Shown: positions 34,801 to 45,128 of the stretch, piece by piece
How positions within the stretch are numbered: the stretch's first letter is position 1
Layout: each line of letters begins with the position of its first letter
NCBI GenBank assembly: GCA_905250125.1
Contig: CAJNOL010000903.1
Coordinates: 31,462-95,461 of the forward strand
Length of the DNA: 64,000 nucleotides
Direction: 5' to 3'
Origin: Rotaria sordida
Lineage: Eukaryota; Rotifera; Eurotatoria; Philodinida; Philodinidae
The notes under the pieces: generated by a model
What the model was told of the DNA's origin: nothing
The model's database searches: none
Seen by the model: only the letters and a program-made list of their open reading frames with translations
Position numbers and translations under genes: made by a program

Positions 34801-36359
34801 CCTAAAGAAAAACAAAAAATATTTAATCTTATCAAAAAAAATTAATATGAAAATTTTACATTTTCTTTAGTTAAACTAATTTGTCCAGTATAAATATAAC
34901 GTAAAAGAATTTTAAATGCATTTGCTTTACATTCTTTTATTTCAATTGTACGATTATTATGTTGTGATTCACGTAAACCACCATAGAGTAATGCTCGAAA
35001 ATATTCGGAACGAGCAGCAAGTATAGCACGATGAGCATAAAAATGTTCAGATTCAATAATTAATTCAATATCACTATAATCTGATTGATTATATAATTTT
35101 CCTAAATATATAATACAGATAATCATACTGGAATTATGTTTATTTTGATTAAAATGAATATTTAATTTACATAACATCAGAAGAAACTTAAGAATTAAAT
35201 ATGAGTTTGAATCAATAATATTCAAAAAGAACTTGATTAATTGCTAGTAAGAAAAACAAAAACAACTAACATGTTCTTCAAAACCATAAATAATTACAAA
35301 AGCTCTACATATTTTATAGATTAATAGAAACGAGTAATCAACAATTGAAAAGCAGAACATACACGGAAAGTTGTTAGAACAACGAATAGATGATATAAGT
35401 CATTCATTGTAGAAATGAACTCGTGTCATAATATATTTATCCAATATTATGAATGTTTCTATGAAAATAAATTGATGAAGAGAATGATACTCATCCCCAT
35501 GATTACGAAAATGTATTTATAACATTTTATAATCGTGTTGGATAAAACAACAGGAAAGAGAATAGAACTTCTTTTGATAATTATCAAAAAATTCAAAAAG
35601 CAATTATGTCTTTTTGTTAATCTAGAAATAGTATATCGTTAGAGTATACTCATGAGATTATTTGTGGACGTGCTACATTTATGAAATATCCTTGTTAGTC
35701 TGAATATATCTAATCCAAATTCGAACATTCTAACATGCTTGATGATAAGAATGTTATTCTATATGAAAGTCTTCGACAAGAATTCTCAGCTGCCAATTCA
35801 CTTCATATGAAATCAAACGAGTTTCAAAGATAAATAAAGAATACTAGTAGAATGGATATATATACATATTGGAAGAATCTAGCCGAACAATATAATAAAA
35901 TTTCGATTAAAATTCGTTATTTATTGGTTAATATAATAAATATGTTTATTTCGTTCGATACCAGGAATAGAAAAATAAAATAAATACATTAGACGCACAA
36001 ATGGTTGATGCATAATCAATGATGAATAATCGTCAAAAACTAGTTCTTTCTTTAGATTATATGTACATTAACTAACTAATTACTGTATGTAGATGAATGA
36101 AATTTGTATAACTAAAGTTATCTTTTTTTTTCTGTTAGATAATTTCAAAAAGTAAAGAAGATATAAATAGATCCTTTCGGAATTACGTAACTCTAACATC
36201 TTTGAAAAAAGAAAAGTTATTGATAAACTTTCACATACCAAAATCAATTGGAAGTGCTGATGTATGATTAATGTCTCCTAATCCTTCTAATATTTCATCT
36301 GATTTCGATCTATTATTTATTGCTATATTTGATATTGTATGTTGTTGCCAAGTAGACAT
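28890..36359 (-). CDS. BTBD9: BTB/POZ domain-containing protein 9 orthologue
   Basis: Thirteen exons on the minus strand: 36239-36359, 34860-35101, 34571-34801, 32452-32761, 32346-32396, 31373-31422, 31208-31320, 31031-31150, 30856-30965, 30673-30786, 30539-30614, 29310-29417 and 28890-29247. They give 667 residues (vertebrate BTBD9 about 612) with every junction in phase. Order: a BTB domain (about 41-140, with YSDIELIIE, AHRAILAARSEYFRALLYGG and LLRYIYTGQ); a BACK region; then two F5/8C-like repeats, each opening with ENIAT and a LLDGD or LINGD motif and containing LLLWD. The second-to-last family mark is FVRIVGTHNTVNKVFH. These match BTBD9, a presumed Cul3 substrate adaptor linked to synaptic and iron/dopamine biology in other animals. 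The C-terminal 70 residues beyond the last repeat are Asn/Ser-rich and lineage-specific. Introns 1, 3, 5 and 11 are enlarged, two of them by repeat insertions. Confidence 0.93.
29585..29825. repeat. Hairpin MITE, family A copy 2, in a BTBD9 intron
   Basis: Lies in the intron between the exons at 30539-30614 and 29310-29417. It shares gaattttcgactca and a CATAGATCTGTCTAATGA word with the copy at 18.4 kb. A palindrome at about 29665-29825 has atattctttt...aagatatgaattttcc facing aaattcaatatttcgac...ataatattct. Confidence 0.6.
31690..31800. repeat. Interspersed repeat, family C copy 1
   Basis: ctgttagcacaatccctg, then atgtagctgc, then aatcacaggaagatag and tattctatct, are matched in the same order at 55070-55171 (ctgttagcacaattcctg, acgtagctgc, aatcacagaagatag, ctctatct). 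This copy lies in a BTBD9 intron. The element type is unknown. Confidence 0.6.
33148..33375 (-). other. Unassigned open frame in a BTBD9 intron
   Basis: A 75-codon frame on the minus strand has more mixed composition than the surrounding intron (for example DRVIILAVRIDIRYTEQCID followed by LKHRCQILFDHYKFYS). No domain is recognised. It may be a transposon or gene fragment inserted in BTBD9 intron 3; chance cannot be excluded. Confidence 0.2.
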
Positions 36360-38544
36360 GATTAAAAATTTTTTACTATCATTAAAAAAAGATAAGACAA
36401 AGAAGAACAAGAGAAAATAAATTTTTGTATAGGTTGGAATTCATAACCAAACAAGTAATGAAATATTAGATGTCACTATGACATTATTTTTCTTATATAT
36501 ATATATATAGACGAAGAAGACTTGACCAAAGTTTAAGTTGCACCCAATAGTTCTTAGAATCGGAGTAATTAAAGACTTACAAATAAACTCTATAACTCTG
36601 GTCCAATAAAATAATCACGTATTTTCTTAACTATAGCTATTAGAGAAAATATAAGGTGTCAAATTATAGTGAGACAAAAAGAAAAAAATATAATAGACTT
36701 CACAAGTTTTCTCAATGTATAGAAAATGAAGATGAATGGTTCATGGTTAAGGTCAATTAGATTGAAAAGATGAAGAAATTAGTGTGTTATATTTTTACAT
36801 CAATACATTCAATATGAAGAAACGTTCTTGATATTTGCTTAACAGATGTTTCATTATATGTCATGGTAACGCTAAAATTGATGTTCTACTATATTATAAG
36901 AAAAAGTAGAACGCTTTTGTTTTTGACAGTGAGAAACACTACCTTTAATGTAATCATATATTCACTATGGAGCATCTGCTAAACTAATACCAGTATATAC
37001 TCAAATCTCACTTGTTCGACATAAATAATTCATAATAATAGAATAGTTCTTATTATTAATTTAAATATTCTGACATGAAATGAATTAATTTTTATTGAAA
37101 AAAAAATAATTGAAAAGAAAAAAATTTCTATCGTATTCGATTAAAAATATTTTTACAATTCTTAAACTAATCATATATATCGAAACTACTTCTTCAATTT
37201 GATCTAAACTTCACGATTGGTTTTTTTAATCATGTGAATGAGATTTATGCGTATTGTACTTTGAATAATTACAAATATTTTTAAATCCGATCTTTCAAAA
37301 TAGAATGATGCATCTTTGTGTTTTGTCATTTTAATGTTAAATATTATCTTAATAATAGACAAATAAAAACCTATAACATCAGAAACCTAACAACGGAACA
37401 TTCATATTTACATCATATAGACTGACCAAATACGACAGAACATATTTAACAAATTTTCTGTTATTCTGTTTTTTTTATTTCTTCCGATTAACTAATTCTC
37501 ATATACTCGTTTCCTAATCAATCTATCTTGTATCTAATTGATTTCTATTCAATTAAAATTAATGATATATTGTATCATATTATCAATTATTCGTGTGCAA
37601 CGACTAATAGAATTTTCTCTAACGATCAATTTCCGAATAAAATATTCATTTATATTAAACATTTGACTTTGATCACAAAACATATGATAAATTATTCTAT
37701 CTGACATAGGCAGAGTACCCAATATATATATATAGATATATATATATATACATTAAATTAAGAAATCAACTGTTGTATCGTTTCATTTTTATATTTAGGA
37801 ACATTTTATCACAGATGACATCGACTATGTTGAAAAGAAATAGAGATTAGAATTTATATATGTCAAGCTATATATCTTGTCAAGTGATGATGCCTTACTG
37901 AATTTTCCCGTATACTCTCATCTATATGTTCTTTTCTTTTTTTTTTTTGTTCTCGTTTTATAGAAAACTATAATTATAAAATATATGAAGAATGCGGAAA
38001 GAAAAGAATGCTATAAACTAGAAAAAAATATATAAGAAGAAAAAAAAGAAAAAAAAAGATAAGAACATAAGGAAATAATAATTAAAAGGGCAAAAGCAAA
38101 CAAGAGACTTGGTTTTTTTGAACAAACATCATCTAGTCGAACAACCGTGTAATGAAAATTTTGTTGTTTCCTTTAATATGAACTTTTACATTTTTGTTTG
38201 TCTTTTTAGGAATATGTGTCAATCAAAAATGACTATTCATGGTTTTTCATTTGGAACCATCAATGACAATAACAAAAATGCGAAATGTGATTTTACTACT
38301 TTTATCGTAATGCACTATTCTATTAATGTCAATTAGTGCACTTGAATTCGTGTTGGTATTTTGACATTAATCTGTCTGCATTATTTTAACTTTTGTCATA
38401 CAGCATCAGAATAATTACAACAAACTAAACATGCAGACAGGAAAGCATGTGGAGTGTTTATATTTATTAGATTCTTTGTCAAAGAATGTTCCTATTTGTC
38501 TTTTTTTTCTTCATTTTTTTAGATTTGAACATAATAAATTCTTC
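36360..38544. other. Intergenic region between divergent BTBD9 and synaptotagmin-like genes
   Basis: AT-rich and without a gene. It should hold the promoters of both divergent genes. TA microsatellites are at about 36497-36508 and 37721-37750. The last part holds two strong polypyrimidine-AG acceptors (tttgtctttttag near 38210 and ttcatttttttag near 38522), suggesting untranslated or undetected 5' exons of the downstream gene. Confidence 0.45.
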
Positions 38545-41500
38545 ATGAGTGATACATTTAAATTACGTTCATTTTTTGAAAATCAAATAGAAAAATTATC
38601 AACACCAACAAATACTCTTATGGATAAAGTTCGACAAACAGTTGATAATATGAAATCTTCATTTACATCAATGAATAGTACTGAACAAGATACATCTATA
38701 ACTGTATCAACAAATGAAGTAACATTTAATTTATTTTCATCAGAATCATTATCAAGTTCATCGACATCATCAAATTCTAGTAATACTCATTTACATGGTT
38801 CTCATTTAAATACAATATCACATCTAAAATCATTAACTAATCAATTGTCACCTCGTCAATCAGTTTTAAGACGTCATGTATCAGAATCAAATAAATCTGA
38901 TGAAACAATGCTTTCACCAAAAATTTATCACGATAATCCAATAATTAATGTTCAAGGTTTATTAAATAATAATAATAACAATAATAATAATAACAATAAT
39001 AGTATTAATAATAATGCGAGAATACAAATTATTAATCAATCACGTTCACTTATTCGACAATCAACAGATACAACATCAACATTTCCAATTCGACGTTCAA
39101 TACGCCGAATGGAATCAATTGAAATTCCAGGTTTAAATGGTGTGAAATCTATTCGTTATATAAATGATAATCTTGGTAAATTAGAACCTAATCTATATAA
39201 CAAACCTATACAATCAAATGATCCATCTTATGATTCAGGTAGTATAACATTTACACTTTTTTATAATCAATCTTTAACATCATTAATAATAACAATTTTA
39301 TCAATTGATCATTTACCGTATCGTAATTTAAATTCAAAAGTTTTACCTAATCCATTTATAAAACTTTGTTTATTACCTGATCGTCGAAAAAAATTTCAAA
39401 CTAAAGTTTATAAACATGCACAATCTGTACAATTTAATGAAACATTTGAATTTCAAATAACATATAAACAATTATGTAAACGAACTTTATTATTTTCTGT
39501 ATATGATTTTCGTCGTTCATCAAAAAGAAATTTAATTGGTACAGTTAAATTTGATGATATTTGCTCCAAACCTGATATTACTTCACAAGTTATTACATTT
39601 ACAAAATATATTGTACCTGGTACCGAGGTTAGTTTCTACTAATTAGAAACAAAAAAACAAACTTATAAAGTTAGGAAAAATTCATTTATATATATGCTAT
39701 TGTTCGAGTACAAGAATTATTTCTTCCGATCCTTTGATGTTTTACCCTTACTTTTTGATAAATACGAGTGCACTCATTAAAATTGCACCTTTCAATACGG
39801 TTACCCAATAATAGCAAAGTTATTTTAATGAAAATTTCTCGCATTGGTTTTTTGTCAATAGAAATGACTGGCTTTCACTTGCAAATAAACGATACTGTAT
39901 TTCGATTATTGATTCAGTAGAAGAAAACTCATTGAAAATAGAAATAAATTCTTAAATAGAAATTTTCTAACATAAAGAAAACAATCTTCATGTCTATTCA
40001 TTTATAATAATAATAAAATCATCAAAAACGACGTAAATTCTATAGAAAATTATTGTAATAGGAATACTAATCGAACGTACTAATAATAAAATGTGAGAAA
40101 ATTTAGATCAAAAAAATAATAAAACGATCTAAGATATATACAAAAACACATATAATTTTGTTATTCATAAAGTTCATTCACATTAAAACTACATTGTATG
40201 AAGTATTTTTGTCATATTTCTTTTTTTTCACTTTTATAAGGTTCATTAATATAAAATTAGCTAGTCTTTTCTTCATATAAAAATTATTTTATATTTTATT
40301 AATACAAAAGAACTGTTTGGAAAAGTAACGAGTTAAGGAAATCGAATACAGCGCAGCATGAGAAAACAACTAATTATTCCCTCCCTTTTGCATACATATA
40401 TTTGCATTCTTAATTTTTTTAAACATATTATATATGTATATATATACAGCAAGGAAATACAAAATATACTGCATCTTATACCTTGAACAACGAATAAGGT
40501 TAAAGGCTGTATTAGAAAAAAAAACATCAGTTCGTATTTTTTATTAACATACATTCGTTCATAGCTAATATTTATGCACGACTCTATCGTCAAATATAGA
40601 AAAAGATTCAATTTTAGATTATTTTCTATATCTCATTCATTTGTTTTGATATGCATAATAGAACATCTATTGTATTTTTCTTATTTTTATTTATTTAATA
40701 AACATTTAGATTCTTTTCATAACGTCATGTTTATATTTCATCTGAAATAAAGAAAAAAACACTCATAAAAATACTCGTTAACATTTTCCATCTTAGATTG
40801 ATGTATATTTCTATTACAGCACTAATAGATTTTGCATTAGTATTATCATCGAAATTTGAATTTATTTTAAACAAAAAAAAAATTCATAATGTATATATTT
40901 TCATAAAACTAATATAAAGAGTTTATGCACATTATGATCCACTCTAATGATAAGCCGATAAAATTCTTATGATCTAGGTGAGAACGTGCCTTGGAAGAAA
41001 AACAACATGTTTCTTTTTGTCTAGTACAAATGTTTTTTGTAAAGCTTTATTCTTTATTTATGGAAAATAAACCATAAGATGTACTGTATTTCATACTAAT
41101 ATATTTAAAAATAATCAAAATATGCTTAAAAAAAGAGTAAAGACTTGGAAATCAAATGACTTTCACTGTAATATAAATGGTTTCTTCATCATCAATAAAT
41201 AGAAAGTAACCAATTACTTCTAAAGTCATATTACTTGAAGTGTTTTATGTAAAATAAAAAAACAAAATCCTACACCGTAAAGATCTGGAGTAAAAAAAAC
41301 ATATATGAAAATATTAATTAATTTTGTATCACGTAAAACTCGACAGTTTTTTCTAATCATAGACAAGCTTTATATTGTTAATCATGCTATATAGATCCAG
41401 AATCAGCACGCTATTGAATAAAACAAAAAAGAAAATTATTTTAGTACAAGCATTCATTTGTATGAAAGGAGGAATATACTTTTAATCATCATTGTTACGA

Positions 41501-42459
41501 TTAATGAAAAAATAAATAAGAAATCTATAGCGAAGCTGATTAACATATGAAAATCTTAGATAATATTGATTTTGTGTATTATATTCAGATTTATTTTTAT
41601 TCTAAAAGAATTGGATGATTTCTATCGCTAGTTTATGATTGTATGTATCTTTCAAGGCCATCTTTGTATTCCTAGTTCCAATAATTTGAATTTATAAATA
41701 GTAACAAAGAATAGTTTTAATGCATCAAAACAAATAAATAAATAAATACGATTCCTTTCAATCTCAATTGCCATCTTAAACTTGTCTTTCTTAATTCTTT
41801 CATATATATTTATAAGAAACGAAGCAGTTATGTATAATAAGTTAATCAGTACATCATTTTATAAAACGCGTCAAATTGACAAGAATGTCGTCTTATAAAA
41901 TAAGACAAAATAAATTGTGAGATTAAAAAAAAAAAAGAAAACTAATTTTCTAAAATATTATCATTGATTAATTTATTTTTAGAGCGATCCTGATCTAGGT
42001 GAATTAACTGTATCGTTATGTTGTTTACCAAATGCAAAACGGATTACGGTAACTATTGTTAAAGCAAATTCATTAAAACCAATGGATATAACTGGTAAAT
42101 CTGATCCATATGTTAAAGTTATTTTATTAATAAATGGAAAAAAAATTCGAAAGAAAAAAACATCTGTTTCATCAAATACACTTAATCCAATATATAATGA
42201 AAGTTTAGAATTTGATTTATCAAATGAAGAACGTGAAAATGCTGATCTTATATTTAAAGTTATTGATTATGATCGTGTTGGTTCAAATGAATTAATTGGT
42301 TGTATTGGTATTGGTTGTCATTTTGATGGTATAAATCGTGATCATTGGTATCAAATGATTGAACATCCACATGTACCAATAACTCAAAGTTATAGTTTAC
42401 GTGAAACAATACCAATAATAACATGTAAAAATTCAAAAACAATACAACAAACAAAATAA
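38545..42459 (+). CDS. Synaptotagmin-like protein with tandem C2 domains
   Basis: Two exons, 38545-39627 and 41983-42459, join in phase 0 (GAG|GTTAGT ... TTTTTAG|AGC) to give 519 residues. Residues 1-230 are Ser/Thr/Asn-rich with a polyasparagine tract at about 141-153. C2A runs from about 233 to 361 and C2B from 362 to about 510, with the LCCLPNAKRITVTIVKANSL and MDITGKSDPYVKV motifs typical of synaptotagmin C2B. C2A has lost most Ca2+ ligands (PNP instead of SDP, YDFRRSSKRN instead of the YDFDRxxxxD pattern), whereas C2B keeps Asp at four of five sites with Glu at the fifth (YDRVGSNE). It probably binds membranes or SNAREs, with Ca2+ sensing only through C2B. No transmembrane segment follows the chosen ATG. 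The frame is open back to an ATG at 38431 with a hydrophobic stretch, but that stretch is a polypyrimidine tract before an acceptor. An upstream membrane-anchor exon may exist. Confidence 0.85.
38961..39017 (+). repeat. AAT/AAC triplet repeat encoding polyasparagine
   Basis: A run of aat/aac codons within exon 1 of the synaptotagmin-like gene, giving about thirteen asparagines and then a shorter NNN. It is likely to be length-polymorphic. Confidence 0.8.
39628..41982 (+). other. Large intron of the synaptotagmin-like gene
   Basis: A 2,355-base GT-AG intron separates C2A from C2B. It contains TA-rich microsatellites (near 40435) and no exon I can support. A minus-strand frame at 40333-40611 is hydrophobic and AT-driven, with no domain. 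Confidence 0.6.
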
Positions 42460-42562
42460 TTTCAAATGAAAAATAATAAACAAGCAAAAAACGAATAACT
42501 TTTTATTCCGGTGAATTTTTTTTCTTTTTTGTTTTAAAGGAAATAAAATTTTTTTTTTTTTC

Positions 42563-44916
42563 TTATGAAATTTCTTCATTATAATCAATTACATTCGATT
42601 GTTGTTGATTAGAATCTGTTGATGTTGCTTGTTTAGTTCGTTTTGTTTGATCGATTGTAAATGATGGTACTTGACTTTCATCTTCAGGTATTGGTCGTTT
42701 TCTTGATTCATCTTTCTAAATTAAATACTTAAAGAATAATTTTGATAAATTTCAATATTTACTGGTAAACGAGATAGACGATGGATGAGCATTGGTACTG
42801 GATCATTAATTATTTCTATTCAATACAAAACAAAACAAAATTGAATTCATATACATTTTTTTTTTTGTTCGAATTAGAATTTATTTAAAGATATTTTGAT
42901 ATATTCACTCATCAGAAATTCTATTGCAAGAAACATAATTCCATTAATAAAGAAAAAGTCAATGTGATTATAGATATGAATTTTTTCTTTTTTTTTTTTA
43001 ATTTTGACATATTTGTTTGATTGTGTTGTAAACAAAATTATTCATTAGAACATGTTGTTTATTTCGAAAAGAAAAAAATTATTATTTGGTAATCAAATTT
43101 ATACAAGTCTAAAGTTAATTATGGTCTATTATATGTTATATTTCATGTTACTAAAAAGAATAAAAATGCAATGTGTCAAATAAAGTTAGCTCTTCTAATA
43201 AAAATTTATATCTTGGCAAAGCTAGGAAAGCTCAAGGATGTGTAGTGTTGATATAAATATTGAGCAAATGAGTAATCAACTCTATCAAAATATGTCCTTT
43301 ACACGGAAGTATGCATCAATACTTCGGTAAGCACTAACGATAGTGTCGGACAAAAGTTTAGAGCACTTGTTTTCTTCTCGATGTTGACAGCTAGCAAGAA
43401 TCGAGAAAAAAACATTTGTGTAGCTGAAAGAATTCTCTATTAGGATTGAAACAAAACTGGTCTGAAGAAAACTAAGGATTTTTGATCTCCATTCAACAGT
43501 TTGGTTCAAGAAATATTTTTTTTTCTTGGGCCTTCTGTAAATTGAATACAATTCGATGAAGAAAGATGGAAGACGTTTCATCTTATTCTATCAAATAAAA
43601 TCTTTTCCCAAAAATTTCGAATGGATGTCAGGAATCCTTGATTTTTTGCAGACTCTCATTCAAACAGTTTTGTTGAACTCTTCAAACCTACCAATCCTAA
43701 TAGACAATCATTTTAGTTACACAAATGTTTTGTTTTGAGACTCTTGCTAGCTATTACCATTGAGCAGAAAACAACTGCTCTAAACTTTTGCTCGCCACCA
43801 CACTGACGAAGTAACTAACTCCTGCCGGTTGAGCTTATATTGGACTGACAAGCAGATCTCATTGAGAATATCGTCCCTGAATTATAATCTATTTAGTGGA
43901 TTTTCGATATAAAATTATTCCTATAGATAAGTCTAATGATTCTTAGAATGTTCCTTTGTCAAGATATTGAATTTTCAAAAATAGTCTATTGCCATAGGCA
44001 TGTTACAAAAGCTCGATGAAGGAATATTCTAAGAATCATTAGACTTATCTATAGAAAAAATTTTATATTGAAAATCCATTATTCGGTCTTCCGGGAAGTA
44101 TCCAAAAATACGGTAAACTAGTCACAACTCGATGCCAATGGCCCATAGGGACGAACCTTTTCAGATTTTTTGCTAATCTCACTGAGATCTGTCTGAAGAT
44201 CAAATATAAGCTCAAACGGTGGATGTCACTTGAGATAGTCCTCTCGTGAGTTGCTGATCATTAAACTGTTATCATTTGGAATTATGATATTTGTTTCAGG
44301 ATAGTAACAAATAATCTGTCAATTTCAGATATCAGCAGATGTTTCTTTCTTGAATGGTAAATTTTCACCTGTTATTAAGATTATGATTTCCTGCTTAGTA
44401 TGCAGAAGATTTAAATCATTTTATACAATTAAAGAATATGTCAAAATTCTGTTGAAATAATCATTATTTTATAAGATCACAATAGACGAACGTGAACTTT
44501 ACTCTCAAGTGTAAATTTAGCGTTGATTGTTCCGACCTCATGACAGTCTCTAGTACAAATTCTTATCCTTACAAATTTTTTTCTTAAGTTCAAAATTGTA
44601 TGTAAAAATTGAGATATTAGTTCAAAATGTTTTTCTTCTTTGATTTATATGATCATATTTACTAATATTAATACCTTTTGCATTTGAATCAAGTTGTGCT
44701 GTATATGTTGGTCGAACAGACTAAAATAAATTTTCATATAATATTATATATAAAATAATCATCTATTCTTTACTGTTTGACGAATAGCACCATTAGTATG
44801 AAGTCGAGTAAAACTATCTGGATTGCGACAAGGTAAATCTTTCAAAAATGATGACTGAAAATTTGAAAGAAAAATTATATAAATTAGCAAAAATCTAATA
44901 AAAATAAAATTACCAT
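42563..44916 (-). CDS. DDA1: DET1- and DDB1-associated protein 1 homologue
   Basis: Minus-strand exons 44914-44916, 44774-44854, 44675-44720, 42763-42815 and 42563-42715 give 111 residues, all in phase. The protein opens M-SSFLKDLPCRNPDSFTRLH, matching the DDA1 signature (MxxFLKxLPxxNxxxFxRxH). It then has RPTY, an EII segment and a LxxRL helix, ending in an acidic and basic low-complexity tail as in vertebrate DDA1 (about 102 residues). DDA1 is a small accessory subunit of CRL4 (DDB1-Cul4) ubiquitin ligases. The first coding exon appears to carry only the initiator ATG, followed immediately by the donor GTAATT. Reading instead from ATG 44983 gives a long frame through the intron that does not fit the family or the splice phase. 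Intron 3 is 1.86 kb and carries two inverted-repeat insertions. The gene is convergent with the synaptotagmin-like gene, about 100 bases apart. Confidence 0.8.
43341..43804. mobile_element. Tc1/mariner-like foldback MITE in the DDA1 intron
   Basis: The left end tagtgtcggacaaaagttta and the reverse complement of the right end (agtgtggtggcgagcaaaag, then tttagagca) are inverted. The match continues inward for about 180 bases: tagagcacttgttttc, agctagcaaga, acatttgtgta and tctattaggattg all recur in mirror order. AGTG...CAAAAGTTTAGAGCA ends resemble Tc1/mariner termini. No transposase is present. Two frames, at 43285-43581 (minus) and 43556-43738 (plus), are products of the palindrome, not genes. 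Confidence 0.75.
43900..44092. repeat. Hairpin MITE, family A copy 3, in the DDA1 intron
   Basis: tggattttcgatataaaatt (about 43900) mirrors aattttatattgaaaatcca (ending about 44082), and ctatagataagtctaatgat mirrors atcattagacttatctatag. This is the best-preserved palindrome of the three family A copies, so probably the youngest. Confidence 0.75.
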
Positions 44917-45128
44917 ATTGTAACATTTGACGATCTTCAATGAAATACAATTGACCCCCCTCTCTCCTTGCTTGTTCTATCATTTTTTCAAACGTCTATC
45001 ATCCAACCAATCGAATGATATGATAAGTTAGATGTCAGTAATAATCAGCTGATGACTGTTTAGTTCAATCAGTGCATAAAACAAAAAAAAGAAAAAGAAT
45101 CATTTCATATGATTACTTTACGCTTGAA
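44917..45128. other. Short intergenic region between DDA1 and the hydrolase pseudogene
   Basis: Divergent start region of about 210 bases. It should hold the DDA1 promoter or 5' UTR, including upstream ATGs (one at 44983 on the minus strand). No clear core promoter motif was seen. Confidence 0.4.

Noticed and set aside
38431..38544. Upstream ATG and hydrophobic segment of the synaptotagmin-like gene as a membrane anchor
   Set aside because: The segment is encoded by a polypyrimidine tract directly before a TTTTTTTAG acceptor, so it is most likely intron.
40333..40611. 92-codon hydrophobic frame on the minus strand
   Set aside because: It lies in an AT-rich intron and has no domain, codon bias or splice support.
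43285..43738. Two open frames of 98 and 60 codons
   Set aside because: They are mirror products of the Tc1/mariner-like palindrome at 43341-43804.
44759..44983. 74-residue frame starting at ATG 44983
   Set aside because: It reads through an AT-rich intron, and its frame after splicing does not give the DDA1 N-terminus. Treated as leader plus retained intron.
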